In this document: positions 15,398-23,301 of the stretch, in pieces
Numbering within the stretch: the first letter of the stretch is position 1
Layout of the letters: every line of letters starts with the position of its first letter
From: Planctomycetaceae bacterium UBA4732
Lineage (GTDB): Bacteria; Planctomycetota; Planctomycetia; Gemmatales; Gemmataceae
Assembly (NCBI GenBank): GCA_002404095.1
Contig: DHJA01000260.1
Span: forward strand, 5,892-32,342
DNA: 26,451 bases
Direction: 5' to 3'
The notes under the pieces: generated by a model
Databases searched by the model: none
The model's input: the letters and a program-made list of their open reading frames with translations, nothing else
Told to the model about the DNA's origin: nothing
Program-made: the position numbers and the translations under genes

Positions 15398-15454
15398 CGA
15401 GCCGCGACCGTTAGGGAGCGGGATTATCCCCAGCTCCCTTACGGTCGCGGCTCG
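15398..15454. repeat. 22-bp palindrome between EF-G and rarA, overlapping the rarA end
   Basis: The arms 15398-15419 and 15433-15454 are reverse complements with one mismatch (core CGAGCCGCGACCG) around a 13-nt loop. It lies between convergent genes and is probably a bidirectional terminator. On the minus strand it encodes the last residues of RarA (SRDRKGAGDNPAP), and the mismatched base creates its TAA stop. Confidence 0.85.
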
Positions 15455-16775
15455 TTTGCAACGCTTCCAATCGTTTGCGAATCTCCACCTCGAAGCCGCG
15501 GTCAGTCGGCTCGTAATAACGCCGCGCCTCCGGCAGATACGCCTGATCCACCCAGGCGCCGGGGTGGTCATGGCTGTACTCGTAGCCCTCCCCGTGTCCG
15601 AGTTGCGCGGCCCCTTGATAATGGCTGTCCCGCAAGTGCTTCGGCACGGCGAGCGTGCGACCCGACCGAACGTCGTCGCGAGCCTTGCCGATGGCCAGCG
15701 TGGCGGCGTTCGATTTGGGGGCCGACGCCAGATACGTCACGGCCTGCGCCAGCGGCAGTTGGCATTCCGGCAGGCCGAGGAACTCCACGGCCTGTAGCGC
15801 CGCGGCCGCCAGCACTAGCGCCTGCGGGTCGGCGTTGCCCACGTCCTCGGAGGCCAAAATCACCATACGCCGGGCGATGAACCGCGGGTCTTCGCCCGAT
15901 TCGAGCATCCGCGCCAGCCAATAAATCGCCGCGTCCGGGTCGCTGCCGCGCATGCTCTTGATGAACGCACTAGCCACATCATAATGGGCGTCGCCCGTGC
16001 CGTCGTAGTCGAGAGCTTTACGCTGGATCGACTCTTGTGCAATCTCGCGCGTGAACTCCACGGGCGACGTTTCCGCCGACAGGACGCCGACTTCGAGGGC
16101 GTTCAGCGCCCGCCGGGCGTCGCCGTCGCAAGCTTCCGCCAGGAAGTCGAGGGCGTCCTCATTCATGTGGACGGCGATGCTCCCCAGTCCGCGTTCAGCG
16201 TCCGCCAGCGCACGCCGCAGCAGCGTCTTGATTGCTTCGCGGCCCAACGTCTCGAATGCAAAGATTCGACTGCGACTTAGGAGAGGGGAATTGACCGCGA
16301 AGAAGGGATTTTGCGTCGTCGCTCCGATCAGAACGACGCGGCCCTCTTCCACGTCGGGCAACAATACGTCCTGCTGGGCGCGGTTGAAGCGGTGCAGTTC
16401 ATCGACGAATAGGATCGTGCGCTGGCCGGTTTCCTCCAACCCCTGGCGGGCTTCGCTCAGCGTTTCGCGCACCTCTTTGGTCCCCGAAGCGGTCGCGTTG
16501 AGGGGAACGAAACGACACTGGGTATGGTGGGCGATGACGTGGGCCAGGGCAGTCTTACCGCTGCCCGGCGGCCCGTAAAAGAGGAGCGAGCCGAGGCGAT
16601 CAGCGAGGAGCAGGCGGCGCAGCAGCTTGCCCGGTCCCAGGAAGTGCTCCTGCCCGACGAACTCGTCAAGATCGCGCGGCCGCATCCGCGCCGCCAACGG
16701 CTGCGCCTTGCGCAAGTTGGCTTCGTGAACGGGACTAAAGAGGTCTGCGGGCTTCTTGTCGCGGGATTGGCTCAT
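15411..16775 (-). CDS. rarA: Replication-associated recombination protein A (RarA/MgsA AAA+ ATPase)
   Basis: RarA acts at stalled replication forks. The 454-residue protein has Walker A GPPGSGKT (68-75), Walker B LFVDELHRF (122-130) and sensor GATTQNP (151-157). The MgsA C-terminal domain follows, with KSMRGSDPDAAIYWLARMLE, MVILASEDVGNADP and HYQGAAQLGHGEGYEYSHDH. AAGGA lies 7 nt before the ATG at 16775. The family fold ends at about KRLEAL; the following LQTSRDRKGAGDNPAP is read from a dispersed palindrome. It starts 59 bp downstream of the HEPN-like gene on the same strand, so the two may share a message. Confidence 0.94.
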   Translation of the reverse strand: MSQSRDKKPADLFSPVHEANLRKAQPLAARMRPRDLDEFVGQEHFLGPGKLLRRLLLADRLGSLLFYGPPGSGKTALAHVIAHHTQCRFVPLNATASGTKEVRETLSEARQGLEETGQRTILFVDELHRFNRAQQDVLLPDVEEGRVVLIGATTQNPFFAVNSPLLSRSRIFAFETLGREAIKTLLRRALADAERGLGSIAVHMNEDALDFLAEACDGDARRALNALEVGVLSAETSPVEFTREIAQESIQRKALDYDGTGDAHYDVASAFIKSMRGSDPDAAIYWLARMLESGEDPRFIARRMVILASEDVGNADPQALVLAAAALQAVEFLGLPECQLPLAQAVTYLASAPKSNAATLAIGKARDDVRSGRTLAVPKHLRDSHYQGAAQLGHGEGYEYSHDHPGAWVDQAYLPEARRYYEPTDRGFEVEIRKRLEALQTSRDRKGAGDNPAP

Positions 16776-16834
16776 GGATCGTCCTTCGCGGCGGTCGTAT
16801 CGCTGAATACCGGAACAAAACGAGGATTGAAGCG

Positions 16835-17611
16835 CTAATAGCCCGCCGCGGTAACGGTTGCTGGCGAACAGCCTATGCCCTGAAGGAAATAACGGAACTC
16901 CGCGTGGATATGCTCGTCGCAGCGGTGGACGAGAAATTCGACGTCCTGGATTACTTTCAGGACCGTGCCGCCGGTACTCAGCGGCTGGGGAGAGACGCGC
17001 GGCCTGTCGCAGTTGTGGATGCAGTCATGCCGCCGCTGAATAAGATTCTTGAATCGAGCCTCCATCCGCTTGCCGGCGTCTTTGCGGGCCGTCACTTTAT
17101 CCCCCTTGTCCAGGATCAGAAATTGCGCGCCTCTAACGCCGAACATGCGGGGCTTTGCGTCAGGGTGGCAGATCCAGGCATCGAACACCAACGTGTTGAA
17201 GAAACGATGGTCTTTGCGGAAGAACTTGTTGAACAGGCCGTTGATTTTCTGCAGGCTGACGACGCTTTCTCGCTCCATCATTTTGCGCGCGGCCATGCGC
17301 CAGCGCCAGTTCTGATTGGTGTACTCTTCAAGGACGGCGCGGATTGGCAGCCTGATGTCGTAGAAGAATTCGGGAAGAGTGATGGCGGGCTGGCGGCTCT
17401 TGGAGGCAAGAGTAGCTGCCACGATGTCGGTGTAGGCGTCGCAGAAATAGGCGTCGAGCGCGCCGACGGCGAACATCCATGTGCTGCGAAGCAGATCTGA
17501 TCGCAGGAGCTTCTCCGGATCGGACCCATTAGGCAAGAGATTCGCGTGGTTGAGAATGGCTCGCGCACGGGCGACATCCTCTTGGAAGTGCGCGCGAGCA
17601 GTGGTCGGCAC
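16835..17611 (-). CDS. HEPN-like protein, candidate ribonuclease
   Basis: The 258-residue, mostly helical protein starts at GTG 17611 with GGAG 7 nt upstream. The N-terminal LLRSTWMFAVGALDAYFCDA resembles the first helices of the RiboL-PSP-HEPN group. Near the C-terminus RRHDCIHNCDRP contains Arg194-x4-His199 with polar residues after the Arg, the HEPN RNase active-site pattern (Rx4-6H). The middle, QKINGLFNKFFRKDHRFFN, is basic and could bind RNA. Active HEPN proteins are metal-independent RNases found in toxin-antitoxin and defence loci. The upstream neighbour is a small acidic protein ending 31 bp before this start, a toxin-antitoxin-like layout; rarA follows. Assignment to HEPN rests on the motif and helix pattern only, and the toxin role is inference. 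Confidence 0.65.
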   Translation of the reverse strand: MPTTARAHFQEDVARARAILNHANLLPNGSDPEKLLRSDLLRSTWMFAVGALDAYFCDAYTDIVAATLASKSRQPAITLPEFFYDIRLPIRAVLEEYTNQNWRWRMAARKMMERESVVSLQKINGLFNKFFRKDHRFFNTLVFDAWICHPDAKPRMFGVRGAQFLILDKGDKVTARKDAGKRMEARFKNLIQRRHDCIHNCDRPRVSPQPLSTGGTVLKVIQDVEFLVHRCDEHIHAEFRYFLQGIGCSPATVTAAGY

Positions 17612-17642
17612 GGTTGTCTCCGAGAGAGCTTAGCGCGGGGAG

Positions 17643-17939
17643 TCACCGTTCGGCGTACCACGGCTCCTCTTGGTTGTACCTTACAACCCCTTCCTCCTCG
17701 TCGTAGCACACATTCCGGTTGGCCGGAAACACGACATGCCAGAGGTCGACGATCTCCTCCGGCTCAATCTTTGCCCGAATGTATGAAGTAATTTCCACAG
17801 ACAGGATCGCCTCGCTTGATTGCGGGAGAACCTTTTCTGGGAAAAGTTCCGTGTAAATGTCCGCGAGATCTTCGGAGGAAGCCGCCTCGACGGCTCGGGC
17901 GAGCTTCTCAGCAGCCTCACTCTTAGAGATGGCCGGCAT
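17643..17939 (-). CDS. Small acidic protein upstream of the HEPN-like gene
   Basis: The 98-residue protein (starting MPAISKSEAAEKLARAVEAA) is strongly acidic, with about 24 Asp/Glu against about 9 Lys/Arg. The N-terminal half is helical; the C-terminal part contains DLWHVVFPANR and an acidic, aromatic end (YDEEEGVVRYNQEEPWYAE). There is no DNA-binding motif, signal peptide or membrane segment. AGAGAAAG lies just before the ATG at 17939. An upstream in-frame extension to 18002 is rejected because that part is basic and lacks a ribosome site. I do not recognise the family. Its size, charge and position fit a proteic antitoxin or regulatory partner of the HEPN-like protein, but this is inference. 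Confidence 0.65.
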   Translation of the reverse strand: MPAISKSEAAEKLARAVEAASSEDLADIYTELFPEKVLPQSSEAILSVEITSYIRAKIEPEEIVDLWHVVFPANRNVCYDEEEGVVRYNQEEPWYAER

Positions 17940-18010
17940 AGTCTTTCTCTTGATACCCGGAGTAAATAACCATTCCCCAACGTCAAGACGTCGCCGTCTC
18001 ACTCACTCTG

Positions 18011-18039
18011 ATTTTAGCGCGTCGCGAGAACCTGGACAA
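18011..18039 (-). promoter_or_regulatory. Predicted promoter of the acidic protein/HEPN/rarA group
   Basis: On the minus strand TTGTCC (18039-18034) and TAAAAT (18016-18011) are separated by 17 nt, with the start codon of the small acidic protein about 70 nt downstream. The -10 is one base from consensus and the -35 two bases. Confidence 0.45.
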
Positions 18040-18100
18040 GACGAGACGGCCCTACAAACTTGGCTAATCGGGTCCGCTCTCTTCCGCAGCGCTTTTGTCT

Positions 18101-18135
18101 TTTCTCCGCGCGCTCTGCGTTCTCCGCGGTGAAAT
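18101..18135. repeat. Short CTCCGCG-type tandem repeat upstream of ribBA
   Basis: CTCCGCGCG, CTCTGCGTT and CTCCGCGGT follow each other as 9-bp units ending in GGTGAAA. As far as I recall, this pattern is a dispersed repeat in several bacterial phyla. It sits about 50 bp upstream of the ribBA start in the divergent spacer. Confidence 0.5.
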
Positions 18136-18184
18136 GGTTTTCGGATAGAATGAATGGGGATCGCCCGATCACCGGAGCAGTCGC

Positions 18185-19444
18185 ATGGAACCAGGGACCG
18201 AAGGATTTTGCACCATCGAGCAAGCCTTGGAAGAAGTGCGTCACGGCCGCATGATCGTCCTGGTGGACGATCCGCAGCGCGAGAACGAGGGAGACATCGT
18301 CGTCGCGGCGGAGAAGGTCACGCCCGAAGCGATCAACTTCATGATGCGCAACGCCTGCGGCCTGGTTTGTCTAGCCATGTCGCCGGCCATCTGCGATCAT
18401 CTGAATCTCGACCCGTTGCCCGGCCACAACCTCGATTCCTCCGCCACGCCATTCACGCCGTACATCGACGCGCGCACCGGAATCACCACCGGCATCTCCG
18501 CCTTTGACCGCGCCCGTACCGTACAGGTCGCCATTGACGAGCGCACCACGCCGGCCGACCTTGTTCGTGGCAAAGGCCATGTACCCGGCCTGCGCGCCCG
18601 TGAGGGCGGCGTTCTGGTTCGCGCCGGCCACACCGAGGGAAGCGTGGACCTGGCCCGGCTGGCCGGCCTCAAGGAAGCGGCCGTCATTTGTGAAGTCGTC
18701 AAGCCCGATGGCCACATGGCCCGCTTGCCCGACCTTCGCGCCTTTTGCGATCAACATCATCTGAAAATGTGTACGATCCAAGACCTTATCAAATATCGCC
18801 GTCAGAGCGAACGGCTGATCCGCCGCGAGACGACGGTGAAACTGCCGACGAGGTTCGGCGATTTCGACCTGATTGCCTATACGTCGGTGGTGGACCTGGA
18901 GCCGCACTTGGCGATGTGCATGGGCGGCGTCGGCGTGGAGGTGAACGGCGCCGTGCCGGAGCAGAAAGAGCCGGTGCTGGTGCGCATTCACAGCCAATGC
19001 CTCACGGGAGACATTTTCGAGAGTAAATTGTGTGATTGCGGCTCGCAGCTTCATCAGGCGATGCAGCAAGTCGCGGAGGCGGGCAAGGGCGTGGTGTTGT
19101 ACATGCGCCAGGAGGGACGCGGCATCGGCCTGCTATCGAAGTTACATGCGTATAAGCTGCAACAGGAAGAAGGGTTGGACACGGTACAAGCCAACGAGCG
19201 CCTCGGCTTCGGCGCCGACCTGCGCCACTACGGCATTGGCGCCCAAATCTTGATTGACCTCGGCGTCCGCCGGATGCGGCTGTTGACGAACAATCCCAAA
19301 AAGGTCGTCGGCGTGGACGGTTACGGCTTGCAGATCGTGGAGCGGGTGCCGATTCAGATCGCGCCCAACTCGGACAACCGCCGTTACCTGCGCACGAAAA
19401 AGGAAAAGCTCGGCCATCTGCTCGACGGCCCAGAATCGAACTGA
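18185..19444 (+). CDS. ribBA: Bifunctional 3,4-dihydroxy-2-butanone 4-phosphate synthase / GTP cyclohydrolase II
   Basis: It supplies both precursors of riboflavin: RibB converts ribulose 5-phosphate to dihydroxybutanone phosphate, and RibA opens GTP to the diaminopyrimidine. The 419-residue protein has RibB first (about 1-205), with DDPQRENEGDIVVAAE, a TGITTGISAFDRA stretch and RAGHTEGSVDLARLAG. RibA follows (about 210-405), with the zinc motif QCLTGDIFESKLCDCGSQL, MRQEGRGIGL and LLTNNPKKV. All three zinc cysteines are present. GGAG lies 8 nt before the ATG at 18185. No FMN riboswitch is visible upstream. A perfect 33-bp palindrome follows the stop. Confidence 0.96.
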   Translation: MEPGTEGFCTIEQALEEVRHGRMIVLVDDPQRENEGDIVVAAEKVTPEAINFMMRNACGLVCLAMSPAICDHLNLDPLPGHNLDSSATPFTPYIDARTGITTGISAFDRARTVQVAIDERTTPADLVRGKGHVPGLRAREGGVLVRAGHTEGSVDLARLAGLKEAAVICEVVKPDGHMARLPDLRAFCDQHHLKMCTIQDLIKYRRQSERLIRRETTVKLPTRFGDFDLIAYTSVVDLEPHLAMCMGGVGVEVNGAVPEQKEPVLVRIHSQCLTGDIFESKLCDCGSQLHQAMQQVAEAGKGVVLYMRQEGRGIGLLSKLHAYKLQQEEGLDTVQANERLGFGADLRHYGIGAQILIDLGVRRMRLLTNNPKKVVGVDGYGLQIVERVPIQIAPNSDNRRYLRTKKEKLGHLLDGPESN

Positions 19445-19453
19445 GAAGTCGGG

Positions 19454-19524
19454 TCCCAACAAGCCCCGAGCGCAAGCGAGGGGTTTCGCCTAAACCCCTC
19501 GCTTGCGCTCGGGGCTTGTTGGGA
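19454..19524. terminator. Perfect 33-bp palindrome between convergent ribBA and membrane-protein genes
   Basis: The arms 19454-19486 and 19492-19524 are exact reverse complements with a 5-nt loop; the core reads AAGCCCCGAGCGCAAGCGAG. It begins 9 bp after the ribBA stop and ends 6 bp before the stop of the convergent gene, so it probably terminates transcription from both sides. There is no clear T-tract. Confidence 0.75.
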
Positions 19525-19530
19525 AGTGCT

Positions 19531-20862
19531 TCAATGCGGGCGCCGCGGCATCTGGGCGGCCGTCCCCCCAGGACCGGGCGCGCCGGCGATCATGCTCTTG
19601 CCGCTGAACAGGTCCAACGATTCGATGCGCCAGTCGGCGGGGGCCGGGTCGCCGTTGCGAGCGTCAGCCGTCACCACCACCTGGCTTTGTACGCCGTACT
19701 CCGGCGGCAACGGAATCATCAGGTCGAAGCGAAAGCGTACCTGGTCGGCGTCGCGATGGTAGACGGGCAGGTTTGGTCTTAAATAGAGACCTTCCGGGTT
19801 TTTGGCTTTGCCGAATATGCCGCGAACCCCGGCGATGATCTTGTCCTTTTCCTTGGGGACGGCCCAGAATGTTTCGGGATCGGCGCGGACCACGTCGCCT
19901 TGGCGGAATGCCTTCAGTCCCGCTGCGAACTTTTCCCCCCGCTCTTTGTCCTGCTTTTTGCGCTCGGCCGGCAGAAGAGTATCCAGATAGGCTTTATCCC
20001 AATTCCAATTGGAGACGTCATTGAGCCAATTTTGAGCAAAGGCGTCCGCGTCGGCGCTCAGGTCCGTCATGCGCTGGCCCTCGGGGGTCAGCACCGGCTG
20101 AACGTTCGGCTGGATGTTCTTGACGTACCACTGGCGGGCGCCGGTGTTGTCCGCGTTCTCCACGACGGTCGCTGACACCTCGGAAATCATGGCCGGAGTC
20201 GTCACGCGGTAGGCGACCTGGACCTGATAGCTGCCTTGTTCGTAACCCCAGCTCTGAACGCCGAGGGATTCCACCTTGTCGGCCGTTCCGCCTTGTTCCA
20301 ACTGGCGCACCAGTTGCGATTGGCGGAAGTCAGTGAACGGCCCTTTTCCTTCGGGGCCGCTGTCGTGGTCGAGTTCCAGGCGCGCGCGCAGGTGGGCGTC
20401 GGCCGCTGGCCGCCCGTCCGGCGGTAGAGACTTCAGGAACGCCAGGTCGAGCCGGTCGTTCTTGAGGTCGTCCAGCCACTCGTCGGCGAAGGCGCTCGCC
20501 TGATTGGTGATCGAAAAATAACAGGCGGAGTAATAGGCGCCGTAAACGAGGCCGAAGGATAGACTGAGCCAAAGGCCCCACGCCGCCAGAGCCGCGCCGG
20601 TGAGCGCGCCCTCGGAATTGCGGATGCGAACGCGCGCGCCCCAGCAGAGGAATGCGGCGCCCAGCGGAAAAGCTAACGTCCACGGCGGTAGAATCCAGGG
20701 GGAGCGGTGGAGTAGGGCGATGACGGCGCCGACGCCCATCACCGTCGCGTAGGCACCGGCGAGGATAAGCCCGCCGATCGCCAGGTACGATACGGAACTG
20801 TACGGCCTTGTGGAATCGTCGGCGGACACAGGGGCCGAGGAACGGTCGATCGCTTCGGTCAT
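19531..20862 (-). CDS. Hypothetical membrane protein
   Basis: The 443-residue protein has a polar N-terminus and about three hydrophobic helices within residues 25-125 (including YLAIGGLILAGAYATVMGVG, LAFPLGAAFLCWGA and LAAWGLWLSLSFGLVYGAYY). A large soluble domain of about 310 residues follows with no recognisable enzyme motif. Two related segments in it, AFADEWLDDLKNDRLDLAFL and AFAQNWLNDVSNWNWDKAYL, point to an internal duplication. The C-terminus is Pro/Gly-rich. GAGG lies 8 nt before the ATG at 20862. A palindrome separates it from rpoZ upstream. The function is unknown. Confidence 0.75.
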   Translation of the reverse strand: MTEAIDRSSAPVSADDSTRPYSSVSYLAIGGLILAGAYATVMGVGAVIALLHRSPWILPPWTLAFPLGAAFLCWGARVRIRNSEGALTGAALAAWGLWLSLSFGLVYGAYYSACYFSITNQASAFADEWLDDLKNDRLDLAFLKSLPPDGRPAADAHLRARLELDHDSGPEGKGPFTDFRQSQLVRQLEQGGTADKVESLGVQSWGYEQGSYQVQVAYRVTTPAMISEVSATVVENADNTGARQWYVKNIQPNVQPVLTPEGQRMTDLSADADAFAQNWLNDVSNWNWDKAYLDTLLPAERKKQDKERGEKFAAGLKAFRQGDVVRADPETFWAVPKEKDKIIAGVRGIFGKAKNPEGLYLRPNLPVYHRDADQVRFRFDLMIPLPPEYGVQSQVVVTADARNGDPAPADWRIESLDLFSGKSMIAGAPGPGGTAAQMPRRPH

Positions 20863-20898
20863 GGCGCTGCCTCAACAGGATGCGACGCGCGAGAATAA

Positions 20899-20979
20899 GG
20901 CGAGCCGGATCGCGTAAGCGCCCGGAGTTCGATGCAATCGCTGAAACCATCTCCGGGCGCTTACGCGACCCGGCTCGCC
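20899..20979. repeat. 29-bp palindrome between rpoZ and the membrane-protein gene
   Basis: The arms 20899-20927 and 20951-20979 are reverse complements with one mismatch and a 23-nt loop; the left arm starts GGCGAGCCGGATCGCGTAAG. It lies 12 bp after the rpoZ stop and 36 bp before the next start on the same strand. It may end the aroF-to-rpoZ transcript. Confidence 0.85.
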
Positions 20980-20991
20980 AATGCAAAAACC

Positions 20992-21282
20992 CTAATCGTC
21001 GCCGGCGCTGCTAATGTCGGCGGAAACGTCGCCGAGCATGGCGCGGCGGGCAATGTCGCCGGGACTTAGGCCGCGCGTCTGGACCTGGCCCGACGCATCG
21101 AGGTAGATTTTGTCCTGGAGGATTTCCTGCACGACGATGGCCATCTTGTCGCTGCCACGCGCGTCCACCAGCGCCCTGGCCCCTTTGTTCAATGCGACCA
21201 TGCGCTTTTGGATGAGCGTGGACAGCTTGAAGCGTCCGCCCACCTTGTTGACGATGGCCTCCTCTTTCAACTCGTCGAGCAT
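20992..21282 (-). CDS. rpoZ: RNA polymerase omega subunit
   Basis: Omega is the small subunit that helps fold and assemble the beta' subunit of RNA polymerase. The 96-residue protein has the family core: [20 protein letters not shown], then KGARALVD and [18 protein letters not shown]. Its first 16 bases overlap the end of gmk in another frame, with GGGG 5 nt before the ATG, so translation is probably coupled to gmk. The gmk-rpoZ pairing is common in bacteria and supports the assignment despite the short length. Confidence 0.85.
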   Translation of the reverse strand: MLDELKEEAIVNKVGGRFKLSTLIQKRMVALNKGARALVDARGSDKMAIVVQEILQDKIYLDASGQVQTRGLSPGDIARRAMLGDVSADISSAGDD

Positions 21283-21854
21283 GTCGTTCCCCTTTCAAAG
21301 CGTTGGGCGATCAGGCCGCGCACCTCGGCGACGGCCGTCGCTAGATCGACGTTGGCTATCTGGAAATCGTATTCGCCGGCGCGCTCCAACTCGCCCCGCG
21401 CCGTGGCGAGACGGCGCGCGATGGCCGGCTCATCCTCCGTGTGTCGTTTTCGCAACCGCTCTTCGTACATCTCCCACGACGGCAGTTTCAGGAAGATTGA
21501 CAAGGCGTGGGGACACTTCCGCCGCACCTGTTCGGCCCCTTGCACGTCGATGTCCAACAGCACACCGCAACCTCGCGCCAGCCAGCGGTCCACCTCGCTG
21601 CGAAGCGTACCGTAGCGTCGGTCATGCACTTCGGCCCATTCGAGGAAGCCGCCGGCGTCGATCTCCTGCTGGAACCGCTCCGGCGTCCAGAAAGTGTAGT
21701 CCACCCTGTCGCGTTCGCCTTCGCGCCGGGCGCGAGTGGTGGCCGACACCGACAACCGCATGGGCGGTCCGCCTTCGGTCAGCAGTCGGCGAATCACGGT
21801 GGATTTGCCGACGCCGCTCGGGCCGGACAGGATGATGAGCGGTCCCTGTGCCAT
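21267..21854 (-). CDS. gmk: Guanylate kinase
   Basis: It phosphorylates GMP to GDP with ATP. The 195-residue length is typical. Motifs are the P-loop GPSGVGKST (11-19), [19 protein letters not shown] (GMP binding), [14 protein letters not shown] and [15 protein letters not shown]. The ATG at 21854 begins three residues before the conserved [10 protein letters not shown]; the ribosome site is weak. It overlaps rpoZ by 16 bp downstream. Upstream, a 9-bp tandem repeat fills the 60-bp gap to the YicC gene. Confidence 0.95.
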   Translation of the reverse strand: MAQGPLIILSGPSGVGKSTVIRRLLTEGGPPMRLSVSATTRARREGERDRVDYTFWTPERFQQEIDAGGFLEWAEVHDRRYGTLRSEVDRWLARGCGVLLDIDVQGAEQVRRKCPHALSIFLKLPSWEMYEERLRKRHTEDEPAIARRLATARGELERAGEYDFQIANVDLATAVAEVRGLIAQRFERGTTCSTS

Positions 21855-21870
21855 TAACGCGCCGCCGCAG

Positions 21871-21914
21871 GTTCTATAGGTCCTATAAGTCCTATAGGTC
21901 TTATAGGACCTATT
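21871..21914. repeat. Second array of degenerate 9-bp tandem repeats
   Basis: The units GTTCTATAG, GTCCTATAA, GTCCTATAG, GTCTTATAG and the truncated GACCTATT run without gaps between the YicC stop and the gmk start, filling most of the 60-bp spacer. The unit and 9-bp period match the array at 5057-5110. Confidence 0.9.
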
Positions 21915-22805
21915 TTATTCGATATTCTGCACCAGTTCGCGAATCTTTTCCAACGTACTCTTGATCTCCACGACGCGGCGAGAGATCTCCACATCGCTGG
22001 CCTTGGAACCAATGGTGTTGGCTTCGCGGCCCATCTCCTGCGTCAAAAATTCCAGTTTGCGCCCCGCGCTTTCCGGTTCCTTCAACACTTCTTGAAATTG
22101 GTCGAGGTGGCTGGCCAATCGCACCACCTCCTCGGCCACATCGCTGCGCTCCGCGAACACCGACACTTCCTTGATAAGATCACTACGGTCGATCTTCACG
22201 TCCAGTTCGGACAACAGGCTGCGCACGCGCTCCAAAAGTCGGTCCCGGTAGAGAACCGCAACTTGCGGGGTCCGCTGCCGGATATGCTCCAACTCCGCGC
22301 CGATCTGGTCGCGGTATTGCAAAAGCTCCTGGGTCATCGCCTTGCCCTCCTCCAAGCGCATAGCCTGTAGACGGCCGACGGCTTGTTCCAACACGCGCTC
22401 TAATACCGGCCATTCCTCGTCCATGCGGAAGCCGCTCGTGGCCGGCTCCGGCACGACGCCGGGCAACGTCAGTGCCTGCGACAATAGCGATGCGCCGCGG
22501 TCGGAAAGGCTCAGTTCCTGACACACCGCGTTCAGCTGATTGAGATAACTTCGCAGCGCGACGGCGTTAATCTGGAAGTCCTGGGGAGAGACTTTCCGTT
22601 GGCAGCGCAAATGAACCTGAATGGCGCCGCGGCGAACCGTGCGGCGGACCACTTTCTCGAACTCGGCTTCGAGCAGGTTGTACGGCTCGCCAGCGCGCAG
22701 CGTGACTTTAAGGTAACGGTTATTGACCGCCCGCAATTCGACGGCGACCTGAAGATCGTCGCTCTGATAACTGGCGTCGCCGTAGCCCGTCATGCTGCAC
22801 AGCAC
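21915..22805 (-). CDS. yicC: YicC-family endoribonuclease
   Basis: YicC/YloC proteins are endoribonucleases linked in other bacteria to small-RNA turnover. The protein starts MLCSMTGYGDA, the family signature, and contains the VELRAVNNRYLKVTLR stretch, VRRGAIQVHL, the central helical part and the conserved end SDVAEEVVRLASHLDQF, GRKLEFLTQEMGREANTIGS and VEIKSTLEKIRELVQNIE. The start is GTG at 22805, 5 nt after GAGG; a GTG at 22811 would add two residues. The TAA stop at 21915 abuts the 9-bp repeat array. It lies 49 bp downstream of secG, and yicC next to gmk-rpoZ is a common bacterial order. Confidence 0.93.
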   Translation of the reverse strand: MLCSMTGYGDASYQSDDLQVAVELRAVNNRYLKVTLRAGEPYNLLEAEFEKVVRRTVRRGAIQVHLRCQRKVSPQDFQINAVALRSYLNQLNAVCQELSLSDRGASLLSQALTLPGVVPEPATSGFRMDEEWPVLERVLEQAVGRLQAMRLEEGKAMTQELLQYRDQIGAELEHIRQRTPQVAVLYRDRLLERVRSLLSELDVKIDRSDLIKEVSVFAERSDVAEEVVRLASHLDQFQEVLKEPESAGRKLEFLTQEMGREANTIGSKASDVEISRRVVEIKSTLEKIRELVQNIE

Positions 22806-22854
22806 GTCCACCTCATCTTTTTACGCTATTTCCCGTCCACAAAGGCGGATAATT

Positions 22855-23226
22855 CTAAGGCGCCTCGGAGTCGCCCGTCGGAGGCGGTTCGGGCATCGGC
22901 GCCGTCGGCTCATTGGGCGCGGTCACGGCGGCGGCGACGGGCAGTTCGGCGGCGGGCTGCGTCGTCTTGATGAGGATCATGATGAGCAAAATCCAGCCGG
23001 CGGCCACGTAGATGGTGATCTTCGTGAAGGTGTCACCGGCGCGAGAGCCGAAGGCGCTGGAGCCGCCGGCCCCACCGAAAGCGCCGGCGAGGCCGCCGCC
23101 CTTGCCGCGTTGAATCAGTATGAGCAGGATCAGAAACAGGCCCACCACCAGCAGCACTACGGCTATCACCGGAGGCATCCAGGAAGGCGCCCCGACTGCG
23201 AAAACGGCCATATTCGCTAGGTTCAC
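22855..23226 (-). CDS. secG: Preprotein translocase subunit SecG
   Basis: SecG is the small membrane subunit that assists SecA cycling at the SecYEG channel. The 123-residue protein has two transmembrane helices, [20 protein letters not shown] and [17 protein letters not shown]. Between them lies the typical Gly-rich loop ([20 protein letters not shown], then FGSRAGD). A Pro/Glu/Ala-rich tail of about 35 residues follows. The start is GTG at 23226 with AAGGAA 7 nt upstream. A perfect 30-bp palindrome separates it from tpiA. Confidence 0.92.
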   Translation of the reverse strand: MNLANMAVFAVGAPSWMPPVIAVVLLVVGLFLILLILIQRGKGGGLAGAFGGAGGSSAFGSRAGDTFTKITIYVAAGWILLIMILIKTTQPAAELPVAAAVTAPNEPTAPMPEPPPTGDSEAP

Positions 23227-23301
23227 AGCGATTTCCTTTCGACGAATCCAATGGGAACGGTCATTATAGACGCCCCGGCCGGAGAGGGAAGGCGACTTTA
23301 G

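Noticed and set aside
18040..18184. FMN riboswitch upstream of ribBA
   Set aside because: I looked for the conserved RFN stems and loops and saw none; the spacer mainly holds a short tandem repeat.
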